DNA from: Psococerastis gibbosa
Taxonomy: Eukaryota > Arthropoda > Insecta > Psocodea > Psocidae
Direction: 5' to 3'
DNA length: 64,000 nt
NCBI GenBank assembly: GCA_963971405.1
Contig: OZ020490.1
Location: 22,903,464 to 22,967,463 of the forward strand
Shown in pieces: positions 1 to 12,000 of this stretch. Numbering within the stretch: the stretch's first letter is position 1; the number at the start of each line of letters is the position of its first letter. Position numbers and translations under genes: made by a program. The notes beneath the pieces were generated by a model. It was not told the origin of the DNA, did not search any database, and saw nothing but the letters and a program-made list of their open reading frames with translations.

Positions 1-2015
1 GGGATTCTGTCATATGCCTTCTCTAGATCAATGAAAACAAAGTGGATTGGACTCAGTCTTTCACGACGCTTTTCTTGGAGTTTTCTAGCGATGTATATCC
101 CGTCAGTTGTACCTCTTCCAGGCATAAAGCCAAGCTGGTTTTCGGATATAGTGTCGTTTGCCAGGGCACGTATTCTCTTCTCCACCACTCTTTCGAGCCA
201 TTTCATTGCGTGGCACAGGAGCTTAATAGGTCGGTAATTTTCACAGCTCTGGACATCTCCCTTCCGCTTGTAAATTGGCACCACCACACTTTCTCTCCAT
301 CGCTTGGGCATCGGTCCGCCGCTCACTATCAAGTTGAAAAGATGGGCTATGAGGGCCAAAGTATCTTCGCTCAAACTTTTGAAAGCTTCGATCGGGATCC
401 CATCGGGGCCCGCTGCTTTCCCGCGTTGAAACGCATTCATAGCATCAGTTAACTCTGCCATTGTTATAGGTGGGATTTCCGCCTCATTTGCTCTGGCTTC
501 GGGTAGCGGATTTCTTGGGTAGCCCTCGTTCATCACACCTTGAAAATACTCGGTCCATCTCGCTTTGATCTCGCTTTTGTCTGTAAGAACCCGTCCATCT
601 GCACTTTTGACACACACAACTGCTTCCAGATCTTGCGTTTCTTTCTGGCGACACTTTGCGATTTTAAAAATTGCTTGCTCGCCCTCTTTAGTGCCTAGAT
701 TTCGATACCAATCGTCAGTTGCTCTCCCTCTTGCCAGCACTATCTCTTACCTTGCAGCCTTCTTAGCTCTTTTATAACTTTCTTTGGCTGTAGCCATTTT
801 ATTTGCTTGCCAGACCCTGTAGGCTTCCTTTTTTACTTTCAGCGCACTCTGCACCTCCTCACACCACCACCACGTATCCCGCTCCATCGCCTTTCCACCC
901 TTTGTCTTCCCGAGCACTTCTTCCCCCGCTATTAGGATTCCAGACTCCAAGCTGTTCCAGATTTCCTCGATATTTTGCGGGTCAATATCCTCTACAAGTT
1001 GCCTCACTCGGATGGCGAACGCTGCTCTCTCTTCCACTCTTTTCAGCTTATGCCATTTCATCTTGGGCTCAACGTGCCTCTTTGTCTTTTTTCTTCCCAT
1101 TAGGACCATATCGCAGACCAATAGACGATGCTGGTCAAAAACACAAATGCCTGGTATTACTTTGCAATCCTCGATGGTTTTCTTGTGTTTTTGCCTAACT
1201 AACACATAATCAATCTGTGACTGGTATGGGCCACTTTTGTACGTCACTAGGTATTCCTCCTTCTTCATAAATTGCGTGTTCGCAATCCACAACTGATGCG
1301 CAACCGCCCATTGTAGTATTCTTTCTCCACTTGCATTTTTAGACCCATAGCCATGCCCTCCATGCACTTCTTCATAGTTGGTTCGATCACATCCCACATG
1401 GCCATTCAAATCGGCACCAATAATTACATGTTCTTCGTTTGGTATACTAAGCATCATCTGGTCCAAGTCTTCATAAAACGTGTCCTTATCTTCATCACTG
1501 CTTCCCACCTGGGGTGCATAACCACAAATAACATTTAACACAACTTTGTCCGTCATAAAAATCTTACATAACATAAGCCGGTCACTCTTCCTCACTACGT
1601 CCACGACTGCATCTTTCATCTTCGGTTCGACAACAATGCCCACGCCATTTTTGTTATTACACGTGCCGTAGTAGATTAGCTTGTAGCCGTCCCCGATGTT
1701 TCTACTTCGGTCGCCTTTCCATTTGGTCTCTTGCACACAGAGCACACTGATTCCTCTTGTTTTCATCATTTGCGCGATTTCCATGCCTTAACCCCTCATT
1801 GTGCCAACGTTTATCGTAGCAAGGCGTACCTTTGTTGTCGTCCTACCTCTATTTTCTGTTTGCTTTCTTCCTCTTCTTTTCCGATGTCTTCTTCGTTCAC
1901 CGCTGTCTACGATGGTCAATTGCCCTCGGGTTCTTGTCACAGCAGCCGGGCTGTGCTGCGGTGCGTCGCTTAAGGGGGACGCCCTAACCGTATACTCGCT
2001 TCTGTTTCGATCCAT
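1..2015 (-). pseudogene. RTE-like non-LTR retrotransposon pol (endonuclease + start of RT), truncated by window edge
   Basis: Read on the minus strand from about 2015 down to 1, one frame encodes a basic leader, an apurinic/apyrimidinic-type endonuclease and the first half of a reverse transcriptase. Endonuclease signatures seen are VQETKW near 1735, VIIGADLNGHVG near 1410 and the 3' block QSQIDYVLVR near 1210. The RT half shows AAGPDGIP near 405, NYRPIKLL near 230 and FIDLEKAYDR at the window edge. In these elements the endonuclease nicks target DNA and the RT copies element RNA at the nick. The frame is broken by two in-frame TAA codons, at about 1785-1787 (just before the endonuclease core) and at 747-749 (between endonuclease and RT). 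Each looks like a single substitution, and the frame is otherwise open. The RT active-site YxDD region lies outside the window. Host-annotated relatives are often named craniofacial development protein 2-like, which is a misnomer. Confidence 0.9.
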
Positions 2016-2180
2016 GCATTTAGTGATTGGCCACCTTTTCAGCCGGCTGGCCAGGCCTGACGCCTTGGTTTGACATCGGAGTACCTTCTCGTAGATGCTT
2101 GCCTTACTAGGCTAACGGGCGCATCCACCCGTGGATTTTTATCTTTTTTATTCTTAAAAAAAAAAAAAAAAAAAAAAAAA
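2016..2180 (-). other. Probable 5' UTR of the RTE-like element and a poly-A run
   Basis: The stretch upstream of the RTE frame up to about 2130 is moderately GC-rich and has no ORF, fitting the element's 5' leader. A run of about 24 A follows at 2155-2181 and forms the junction with the R1 repeat fragment. Confidence 0.4.
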
Positions 2181-2702
2181 AGTCTAAAAATATTATTTTT
2201 CAAAAAAGGCTCCAACGATTTATTTTAAATTCACATATATTGTAGTCGTTATTAATGTTAACAAAATGCGGGGGATCACATGCCCCTTGATAGTTTGCTT
2301 CTGGGGGTAAAAAAATAAAAATAACCAAATTTTAATGAAAAATGACTAAAAAATCATTTTCCTGCGAAACCTTTCTATTGATGATTTTTACCTAAAGGCA
2401 TGTTTTAGGTGTTAAATTGAGTAACGAAACCAGACAGGTTGCTTTCCCAAAAAACCATTTGGTTTTCTACAAAAAAATGTTTTTGAAAAAATGAAAATTC
2501 ACGCTCAAATGCATTGCATGCCCTGCCATTATTGCTGTGTGGTAATGGAATGTAACGTCTGACCTATCTAGAATTTACTTCAACTCCAGTGATGTCAGGC
2601 GGACAAACCCCCCCCCCCCCCAGATGTCCGAAATTTAACAACAGGAAAATTATTTACCATGACATTGGAAGGCATGTTCGAGTAAACTCGGACCGGTTCT
2701 TT
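2181..2702 (+). repeat. R1 repeat, truncated copy (right half)
   Basis: Matches the right half of the R1 family (see 36498-37361): the GTCTAAAAA block, a CCCCTTGATAGTTTGCTTCTGGGGG block, a poly-C run, then the right end GTTCGAGTAAACTCGGACCG. The left half with the GTCT microsatellite is absent. Confidence 0.8.
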
Positions 2703-3605
2703 TTACTGTAAAGTTGGCCACTATTTAGAAATCGTCGATTTGTTTTAAAAAGTGTTAATCGTGACCTAGATAAAACTACAGTCAATGTCATTTGCATTCT
2801 GCAATGCGAGTTTGGTGGAAACCCCGCCTAAGTCTTGTATGTCTGCTACCACGTCACCGTATTTGTATTTAGCCCTAGCCGGTCGGTGGAATATGCGCCT
2901 GTGTAATGTAAATGCAGGAGAGACAAAAAACATCTAAAATCCTCAGCAAAAGGGGTTGAAATTCCATAGATAAAAAAAATATATTTTCTTTACAAAATGA
3001 CCGGTTTCGATTTTCGAACCAACAGTGTTAAACTGGATTCTGCTGAAGTTAGTGGCCATGACAGAGTTAACTACTTATTGGCTTTAAAACTCGTAATGCA
3101 TTGTCGTAAGAATTGAGTTACTCTTAGATAAATCTTCTGTGGTGGATTAACACGTTGTTTACAGTTTACAAGGTATTTCGTTTCACGCAGGGCCCATTCG
3201 ATTGAAGTAAAATTAACCATCAAAGCGTTCTCGAGTAGAGGTAGCCTAGGCAAAGAAAAGGTCAGTCCTACGCCGGTAGTAATGACTCGCGGTATGGAAT
3301 ACAAGTCTCTTAGAGTACTTAGTGCAGGGGAGATAATGTAAACTGAGCTTGTAAATTTTGTAATATATTATTTACTTACTTACTTCCTTATTTAAAGGCA
3401 TCACCATGCATTGGAACACGTCTGTGCCGTTTAATATTACTTTTTCTTCTATTTCTAATTTGCAATTGCAATTATTGTAGTAACGAGTAAACATGTAGAG
3501 GCCGTACTTCGGCCTCTCCGAAATGAAGTTATGCATAACTTCTATAGGTAAATACATGTATGTACCCATAGAGTATCGAATGCATTTATTCATGATGACT
3601 GCACT
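2703..3605. other. No gene recognised
   Basis: AT-rich sequence with only short ORFs and no family resemblance. A short piece near 2727-2765 resembles the interior of R3 (the AAAAAGTGTT block). Confidence 0.4.
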
Positions 3606-3885
3606 TGGGAATTGTAATGCAGTGGTTTCCCGTTGTCTTCAGCATCATCCTTATGCCGTTATTTCTTCATTGAGCTCTTCCACCTTCGGGGTCAGTTTCC
3701 CAACCCTAGGACAAAAGAGTGCCCTGCACAGAAAAGACTGTGTTTTTCGCTTATCCCGGCTCAAACCCCTATCTGTTCAGTCACCATTGCGAGTTTCCAC
3801 TTTCACCACGAGAAGGTACAGATTAGAGATTTTCGCGTCTTCGCCTTTTGGACCATAGGACTCAGAAGCTTAGCTACATTGTAGA
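3606..3885 (+). repeat. SINE-B copy (diverged), lower-strand tRNA-like head
   Basis: Shares a long stretch with the better copy at 32860-33090, in reverse orientation: TGCAGTGGTTTTCCGTTGTC, a CATCCTTATGCCGTT block, a GGACAAAAGA block, then a region ending in GAGATTTTCGCGTCTTCGCC. Apparent ORFs here are repeat sequence. Confidence 0.6.
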
Positions 3886-4265
3886 CCGCCAACGGCCTTA
3901 CCACGTTGAATTCAAATCCATGAGCGCAGAGCATGTTTCAAACTGCGGCAAACTTGGTAGTGTCCACAACGTCGGCAGGGGAATTTTGGTTGGACATGAT
4001 AACGCGCTGAGACTATACCAGTCAGTCTACGTGCGTGTCGAGTCTTGGTCAACTCCGATTTAATCCTGTGACTTTACCATGTTCCCTAAGTGGTTCGGGA
4101 TCCACTATAATCAGGAGGTCCACCCTGTCAGTTAACTCCTCTTTCCCCGAGGTGAAAGAGTCTGCCCGTAGGGTGCCTCAAGTTAACAAACAGACTCACT
4201 CCCCCCACCAGGTTGACAGGGTTGCTTAAAGCTGAAATGCTGGAAGCAGTCGTTGGAAACAACAA
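3886..4265 (+). repeat. R2 interspersed repeat, near full length
   Basis: About 380 bp. It begins with CCAACGGCCTTACCACGTTG and passes through GATAACGCGCTGAGAC, AAGTGGTTCGGGATCCACTA and CAGGAGGTCCACCCTGTCAG. It ends in a GACAGGGTTGCTTAAAGCTG block followed by an ACAAC tail. Other copies lie at 15450-15637, 24945-25165, 28970-29168, 31640-31960, 40765-41880 (interrupted) and 60977-61330. No coding potential; the class is not recognised. Confidence 0.8.
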
Positions 4266-5828
4266 CAACACTTTGTAGACTAAGTATTCTTTACTGAGAT
4301 TTTATAAACGATTGTAAGATACTTGCAAACAAACTAAACGTATTAACTCTACAGAAACCAACGTCAGAATGTATGGTTTTTGGAGCTAATTCTTCACCCG
4401 CACTCTTATACAACTACTCATATTAACCAATACAAACGTATAGAAAAATATACGAAATGAAAAGAAATATCACAAAACGTAGAGCGAAGAAAATGTTTTT
4501 AAAAAAATTCTGAAGGTTTCAAACAGTAAATTTCATAGCACTCCTTGACCCATCCAATATTTCCTCAAAGAAACGTTTTTATTTAGAGCCAGTCAAGAGA
4601 TGGGGAGGAGAAAACAGGGGAGGGGGTAGGAGGAGAAGGGGTGCAGGTTGTCATGGCAACCGGGTCCCCCACACTCAAGATGCTGACTCCAGGAGATGGC
4701 TGCCCCCTCGTCCATCTTGAGTTTTGGGAACCTGGAAGCTATAGCCCCCACTTCCTTATTGTTGTAACTTATTTTATCGTCTTTGAAAAATTGCTTTTAT
4801 TGCTTGAGACTTTTGTTATATATCACAATAGATCCCTTTGTTATTGTGAATTATGGTTTAAAAAGGCAAGTACCCAATAGATATTGATGGTAGACCTATC
4901 TGAAGAGTAATGATATTATAATCCAAAATATTTAGTTATGAAACTATCTTGGTTAAAAAAAAATACAATATATTCTGGTTTCCGAGTGGTACACACCACA
5001 CTCGTCAATCCTACATTCGTTCTGCGTTCTGTGAAATAGTGGCAATGGGCAAGATGTACTAAAAACGACGAGGAACTAAAACCCGTTGTCGACTATTTTC
5101 TGAAAGACAGCTTACATGTATGTTGCAGCCAGTTATGGAGAAATAATGATTTGGAAAACAGAAAAAGGAGGCAAGGATATGGATTTCAGAGATTGTATTG
5201 GTTTTAAGACTGAGATTTCAAAATATTTTACAAACAAAGAATGACAGGATCAATTCGACGAAATTAATTAATTCTTCTTTCCACAGTTATAACGATATGA
5301 AAGTGGTCAGATGAAAACTACATAAAAATAATTAAGTCACCATTTTTTGTTTGTTTATTAAAATTAAGTCACGAGCAATCTAATTTTTTTTATATTAAAA
5401 CTGCTAGTGTAGCTGAACAACTCAAAATCTATAGGGAACATAAAGAAAAATTCACCATCGACTTAACCTCAAATTTAACCAAGATTACAAAAGACTCAAG
5501 ACTAATCTAATGTTTTTAACTTCTTTCTTTAAACATTTAAGCTTCCTCAAAACAGCAGCCGATTTACTCGACTTCGTAACTACAATTCTTTCAAATCTGT
5601 TTGATACACTTTATCGAGTTTCTTTGAAGTAATAATATTTCAGATGAGAAAATGTTAATTTTCTGCGAAAGCTTATAACTTCTGTGAATTTTTCATCTGG
5701 CTATTTTCAGAGTTTCGCGTGGCTCTTGAAGGATGAGTTAATGAATTAATGATGTACTGGGTGTGGAAACCCAGAAAAGCGAAAACAACATGAGATTTTG
5801 CAAGGAAAGAGGACCAAATAGATTATGA
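4266..5828. other. No gene recognised
   Basis: AT-rich, with many stops in all frames. A locally GC-rich patch at 4600-4745 (AGGAGA-rich, then CTCAAGATGCTGACTCCAGG) has no recognised relative in the window. Confidence 0.4.
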
Positions 5829-6832
5829 TCAGTAAGGTTTTTTGTGAGAGGTCTCGCGAGTATTGAGATTTATACGAGCAATTTGGCTGGACGGTGGCAA
5901 CCCGGCCAGCCTGATCTCTCCGGTATCCACTTGTGGATTTAAAAATCGTTCATCTTGGTTATAAGGGTCTGCGTCCGGCAACGTTCCCCACTTGCTTTTC
6001 TCATCATTACTGGTTTTCCTCTGTCTTTCCTTAACGGGGTCAGCTTGCTTTTCCACCCATTTATTTGCTCTTGGGTTCGCATTATCTGGAGTGAGTTCTT
6101 CGAATCCTTCTTCTTCGCAAGCAACCCTCCATTCGAGTATGCAAATTACACACATATTCTCTCCTTTGCCAAACATTTTCAAATCCGCATATTTTGGGCA
6201 GTTGAGAATGACCTGGATCAAGAACCTGGATCAAGAACTCCAGAAACGTTCCCCACTTGCTTCTCTCATCATTACTGGTCTTCCTTTGTCTTTCCTTAAC
6301 GGGGTCAGCTTGCTTTTCCTCCCATTTATTTGCTCTTGGGTTCGCATTATCTGGAGTGAGTTCTTCGTATCCTTCTTCTTCGCAAGCAACCCTCCATGCG
6401 CGTATGCAAAATGCACATATATTCTCTCCTTTGCCAAAAAATTTCAAATCCGCATATTTTGGGCAGTTGAGAATGAACTGGATCAAGAACTCCAGAATCG
6501 CTCCCCACTTGCTTTTCTCATCATTACTGGGTTTCCTCTGTCTTTCCTTAACGGGGTCAGCTTGCTTTTCCACCCATTTATTTGCTCTTGGGTTCGCATT
6601 ATCTGGAGTGAGGTCTTCGAATCCTTCTTCTTCGCAAACAACCCTCCATGCGAGTATGCAAAATGCACATATATTCTCTCCATTGCCAAAAATTGTCAAA
6701 CCCGCATATTTTGGGCAGTTGAGAATGAACCGGATCAAGAACTCCAGAAACGTTCCCCACTTGCTTTTCTCATCATTACTGGTTTTCCACTGTCTTTCCT
6801 TAACGGGGTCAGCTTGCTTTTCCTCCCATTTA
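5829..6832 (-). repeat. Tandem array of ~252-bp protein-coding-like units (four units) with a unique C-terminal tail
   Basis: Four head-to-tail units share the landmark TTAACGGGGTCAGCTTGC at about 6031, 6296, 6548 and 6800 (spacing 265, 252, 252). On the minus strand a 273-codon frame (6082-6903) reads through three units. Each encodes an 84-residue module with blocks ILNCPKYA, CAFCILAWRV, ELTPDNANPRANKW and VKERQRKTSNDEKSKWG. The 252-bp period equals 84 codons, so the frame is kept. The 265-bp unit carries a 13-bp duplication (TGGATCAAGAACC) that shifts the frame. The last unit runs into a distinct tail ending in SSQIARINLNTRETSHKKPY and a stop at about 5829. I do not recognise the protein. 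It could be an amplified exon of a host gene or part of an unknown element. Confidence 0.7.
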
Positions 6833-7641
6833 TTGCTTTCCAATTTATACGTAGTATAAGGAAAGCTTTGTGATGGTCGAAATTTTCGATTCCGTGATTT
6901 CATACGGATTTACACGTTTTGAGGTCCCAGGAACCAAAAAAACTGGTTTTTACGAAATGTCTGTCTGTCGCTCTGTCTGTCTGTCTGTCTGTTCATTGAT
7001 TTACGGACAAACTACTCGGTCGATTTTAATGAAATTTGGCATGTATGTTAACAAAAATCATACCTCGAGTATATTTTTTTTATTTTGGGCTAACTCAATT
7101 TGGGGGGGTTTTATTCTGAAAAAACTAAAAAAAAAACTTATGAAAAAATTATTTCTCAGAAACGGCTCCAACGATTTCTTTTAAATTCACAAATATTTTA
7201 GTCGTTAGTAATGTTAATAAAATGCCCTTTGCCCCTTGATAGTTTACTTCTGGGGGTAAAAAAATAAAAATAACTAAATTTTAATGAAAAATGACTAAAA
7301 AATTATTTTTCTTCGAAACCTTTCTATCGATTATTTCTACCTTCAGGCATGTTTTAGGTGTTAAATTGAGTAACGAAACCGGACAGCTTGCTTTCCCAAA
7401 AAACTATTTGGTTTTGTGTAAAAAAATTTTGTTATTGAAAATTCACGCTCAAAATCATTGCGTGCTCATTATTACACCCATTATTACACCTCCAGTGACG
7501 TTAGGTGGACAACCCCTCCCCCCCCCCCCCAGATATCCAAAATTTAACAATAGGAAAATTATTTACCATGAAACTACTCATTTTCTCTATCTACTAATTG
7601 ATAAATTGGAAAGCATGTTGGAGTAAACTCGAACCGGTTCT
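6833..7641 (+). mobile_element. R1 repeat, near-complete copy inside the 252-bp array
   Basis: Begins GCTTTCCAATTTATACGTAG, contains the (GTCT)n run at about 6958-6992 and ends ACTCGAACCGGTTCTT. It splits one array unit: the left flank reads CCCATTTAT and the right flank resumes TTGCTCTTGG, exactly the uninterrupted CCCATTTATTTGCTCTTGGG of neighbouring units. Only two T residues are gained, so there is no target-site duplication longer than TT. Confidence 0.85.
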
Positions 7642-7990
7642 TTGCTCTTGGCCTTGCATTATCTGGAGTGAGTTCTTCGTATCCTTCTCCATCATAAGCA
7701 ACTCTCCATGTGGGTATGCAAAATTCACACTGTCTTTTGCCAAAAATGATCAGGTCCGCATTTTCGCACAGTTGAGATTCCTCTACACCTGGATCAAGTA
7801 CTCCGGAAGCGTTTCCCACTTGCTTTTCTCATCGGTACTGTTTTTCCCCTGTCTTACCTTAACAAGGTTACCTTGCTCTACTTCCCATTTTTTGCTCTCG
7901 GGTTAGCAAAATCTGGAGTTAGTTCGTCGTATCCTTCTTCTTCATAAGCGGCCCTTCAAGTGGTATCGCGGGCGGTCTCTTCCGACATCG
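7642..7990 (-). pseudogene. Diverged continuation of the 252-bp coding-like array
   Basis: Right of the R1 insertion the same unit sequence resumes in decayed form. The minus strand gives ELTPDNARPRAK and, in a second partial unit, EEEGYDELTPDFANPRAK, separated by frameshifts and stops. The original array therefore spanned roughly 5.8-8.0 kb before R1 inserted. Confidence 0.6.
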
Positions 7991-8930
7991 CCATGTAGGG
8001 AGGGTGGAAAGGTGTACTAGGCTTTTAAAATCCATTGTACTTTAATTAATAGTAAATACTGTTATTATGCCCTATAACCTAACCAAGGGGTCGACACTCT
8101 TCAAAAACAGAAAGCAAAACTTCACAATTGCCACTTTTTCACTTTTTAAAGAGTCACAAAAATGTATCTTTCAATATTATAAAACACTGGGAGAAAGTAA
8201 TGGAAATAAGAAGGGTTAAATAAATAGTTTGCCTCTTATGTAAGTAGGTAGTAGGTAGGTAGTAGTACTGTAGTGCAAAGAAGATTCGAATCGTGCAAGA
8301 GAATTAACAGAAAGGGGGACCCGTGGATAGGGTGATGCAAGAAAAAGTTCAAAATACAGGTGTAAAAAGCCAAGATTTTACACATTTCCTAAAAGGCTTC
8401 CCTCAGATGGCCTAGCTTGTGTCAATTACTCGTAACGTGCCTCAGGCTTCACCAATTGCTAATTGATTAACTATGAAACCAAGATTTGCGGTAGAAAACC
8501 TAACTACGACACAGAAATGGCTCAGCTCAACTATGCGACAGCGTCAAATGGCCTGATACCATCCAAGGACGGCTGAAGAAGAAGAAGATAAAGAAGAAGA
8601 AGAATATTAATTTTGCTTGTTATCTCGTATTATTCCACGGAATACGCGTAAGTTACGATGGTGGAATCAGAATCAGAAGAAGTCGGCGTGAGGGCAGAGG
8701 GATGGTATTACACATGGTTATCTGCTCAATGTATCCCCCTGTCAACTATGAATGAACAAATATTGTTTCTCTAAACGAGTTTATAGGCGGCAGCTTGTCT
8801 ATCGTGTTCTTGCTTAAAACCCCTGTCTCCCATCATGACAATGACTATGAATCGATCGTAATCGTATGAATGTTTATGCAAAACATGAGAGATAGGTATT
8901 GGATAGAGTACTACTACATATCTTCCATTC
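7991..8930. other. No gene recognised; small GAA microsatellite
   Basis: AT-rich sequence without coding signal. A GTAGGTAGGTAGTAG repeat lies near 8245-8270 and a purine AAG/GAA run at 8571-8608. Confidence 0.4.
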
Positions 8931-9262
8931 CAGTGGTTCCCAAACTGTGGTCCATGGATCACCGGTGGTCCACAGGCATATATAAGGTGGTCCATGGACC
9001 AAGGTAAGAAATAATAAAATAAAACAGCTGAGTTATTGGAAATTTGAAGTAAAATACAGCAAGTCTTGGCACTGAACTATAAAATCCAACCGATAGCAGT
9101 CCTAAATATTTAGTCAAATATTAGCACTTGGCCTAATTGTACGCACAAACTACTTGATCTTGGTCCTAGAATTTGATGATTTTCCTGTCACAGCTATGGT
9201 GGTCCACGGAAAATTATAAATTAATCTAGTGGTCCACGAACGAAAAAGTATGGGAAGTCCTG
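8931..9262. mobile_element. hAT-type MITE with CAGTGGTTCCCAAACT ends
   Basis: Left end CAGTGGTTCCCAAACTGTGG and right end AGTATGGGAAGTCCTG form imperfect inverted termini typical of non-autonomous hAT elements. A second internal pair, TGGTCCATGG and GGTCCACG, recurs near both ends. The flanking 8-mers (TTCCATTC and ATCTATAA) do not match, so the insertion is old or one end is rearranged. No ORF. Confidence 0.65.
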
Positions 9263-9490
9263 ATCTATAAATTCGAGCCCACGTCCACCATGACTATAGC
9301 GCGTTCGCGTTTTATCAAATAAATGAAATTAAAGTTTTCATAAAATTAAGTTCCTCATTCAATTTTGAGCAAAAATATTCCAAATTTTTTAATACCTTCC
9401 CCCCCCCCTTTTTTTGCACTATGTTTCAGAAACGGAGGGCGTGTATACTTAGCTAACCAATGTCACTTCCAAGCACTGATGTTGATAGTT

Positions 9491-10446
9491 AAAAAAATCC
9501 CTTTCGGCTATGGCCGATCAGGTGTAGGGAGATTCCACAGACCCTGCTTTTCCTCTACGCTACCCAGAGGCGTAAAGTTTTAGAATGATGGCGGGGGCAA
9601 AACTAAGTAGACCTTATGACGTCATCAGGCAGGATTGAAGAAAAAATTGATAATATAATAGAAAAATTGTATAGAGTTTTACGCATTTTTTAATAGTTGT
9701 AAAGTATAGCTGTAGATTTTACAAAGCTAAAAAAAGAATGCTTATATTCATATTGCTGCAAAGGGGACTATGATGTAAGAACCACGTCTTACAATGCTCT
9801 AAGCTGGGGGGGGGGGGGTAAAGCCAAAGGGAGCTGGGGGGGGCAAGTTGGACCGTGCCCCCCCACCCAACTTTACGCCCCTGACGCTATGTGTAATATA
9901 AAATAAAATAAACTTCATTATTTTACCGATCACAACATCAACACACAAAACACTCTTGTGTTCCAAACTATGGCGACTATGAACTTTTACTTATTAAATT
10001 ATTATTTTTTTTTATTTTTTTAATATTTTATTTTTAGATAATAATACGATCTTTCAGTCAGATTTTAATTCATTCCTCTGCGACCAATATTGACTGAGAT
10101 ATGAATTATATAAGTTTTCAATCGGCCGCCATCTTATAACTAAATAGCGGATCTAGCTGGTTAACGAACTCGATCAAGGCATTTGTATGATCAATTTTTG
10201 TGCCAAGTTTCATCCAAATCGGATAATATTTACGGAAGTTAGAGTGTTTCCTAAAATCGATATACATATATATATATATAAATATATATATATATAATAA
10301 TATATATATATAAATATATATATAACATTTTGAACGGAGGGTGGTTTTAGGCTCAGGGGGTCATGAAATGAAAAGTTGTGAAGAAATTTTCCGAAAGTCG
10401 AACATTGGTCGCCATCTCAATAGGTAGATGAATCTCCCTAAAAGGG
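9491..10446 (+). repeat. R3 interspersed repeat with embedded hAT MITE
   Basis: About 950 bp from AATCCCTTTCGGCTATGGCC to GATGAATCTCCCTAAAA. Other copies lie at 26325-27273 and 41963-42914 (reverse), with a short deletion derivative at 33165-33325. The interior includes a (TA)n microsatellite at 10260-10325 and the block GAACGGAGGGTGGTTTTAGG. It contains an hAT MITE at 9565-9883. No coding capacity. Confidence 0.85.
9565..9883 (+). mobile_element. hAT MITE (CAGAGGCGTAAAGTT family) inside R3
   Basis: Ends CAGAGGCGTAAAGTTTTAG and CCAACTTTACGCCCCTG are inverted. Flanking 8-mers ACGCTACC and ACGCTATG match at 6 of 8 positions, a decayed 8-bp target duplication. The same insertion is present at the same site in the R3 copies at 26392-26683 and 42521-42841, so it preceded R3 amplification. 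Confidence 0.8.
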
Positions 10447-12000
10447 CTATAAATGGTTATCTTATTATTTTGATATAATTTCGCTTGGCGTGAAATTTCT
10501 TCAACTCTATTATTTCTGTAGAAAATATTTTCACGCGGTATAGTAAAGTAATTTCAAAATTGCAAAATTTTAATTTAATAAACAATTTTTTAAAATTTCA
10601 AAATCAGTGCATGGATTTGAAATCGGTTTTCCAGGTCGAACACACTGAGCGCGCTTCTGAAACATAGCGCAAAACCCTGGATTCGCCCCTGGAACAAAAT
10701 AATCCATTTTGTTACATAAACATTGTGGTATTTTGTTAAAAATTGAATGGAATACCCATTTCCTTTTTAAATTGAGCATTTTGACCAAATGCGCTCATAC
10801 TGTAGAATTAATTACGTCAAAACTAATGTATCAACATGAACATTTTCTGGCTTAAACCAGAAAGAAGGGTCTGTTTTCTTAAGAATCGCATTAAAAGAGC
10901 CAGAACTTTTTTTCTAAAACACAGAAAAAAATCAAACAATGTTTTTTTCAAACCACCATTGGTTTCCGAGCATTATTTGATTTTGGGGCCACAATTGGCC
11001 CTAAAAACTAGCCCCTAAATCGATAAAGGTGCATTTTGGTATAACAATATAGGCTTATGGGTTATTTTCGCTCCAAATTAAATGGGGAACACGCCCTCTA
11101 GAACTTTGTAGCCGTTCGCTTAAAACCCCCTATGTATAGTATACTACATTATATACTAGTAAGAATAGTAGCATTTGTATATATTGTATGCAAAAAAATC
11201 TAGCTAGAGCAATGTAACTTCCATTTACTAATTCCTCCATGATAACTCAATGCTATAGATAACTCCCGTGAAATTTGATTTTGTTTTGATTTTCCCCTTG
11301 CCTCTTTTAAGGAACAAAAATTTATGAATTAACAATTATCTTTGAAATCAATCAATCCATTACACCGGATATATTGAGCCGAGCGCTATTCAAAACATGC
11401 ACACACACAGAGAATAATAAAATAACAACTAAATAAAACTCAAAAGGGGGTGAAGCTACATGAGGGTTTATATAGAAATTCAAAGGGGAAGAGAATTTTC
11501 GCGGAACATTAGACTGTTAAAAACACAGAAAACAAATGAGATGGGAATGAAAATGCTACGAGGGATTATAGGGGAGGGGTCACCGGGAGCATGATGAGGG
11601 GGCGGAAGAGAGAGGGGGGGGGGTTAATTCATCTAAGATGTGATGCGGTATTTGCAGCCAACGACCCGTCCTATTGCTGCCCCCCCCCCCCCCCCCGATG
11701 AAGATTGACGACCCCTCGCACCACTGCTGACATTGGCCAAGTTATTAAGTGTTACATAGTGAGTCAGGGCCGTATGTAGCTTCAATAAGCGATTTATTGG
11801 TTTTAATAAACTTCCTTAAGGAAGAGACATCATCAAAATATTTTGAAAACCAGAATGTATTTTCGCTAAAATTAATTCCACTTAGACATGAATGTGGGCA
11901 AAGGAAACATAATTCATAAAAAATAATTAAAAAATACAAGCCTTTGCAAAAAGCAGTCTACGTACTCAATTGATTTCCTACTATCCTATAAAATCTTTTT
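10447..12000. other. No gene recognised
   Basis: AT-rich non-coding sequence. It contains a purine/G-rich patch at 11570-11625 and a C17 run at 11680-11697. Confidence 0.4.
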
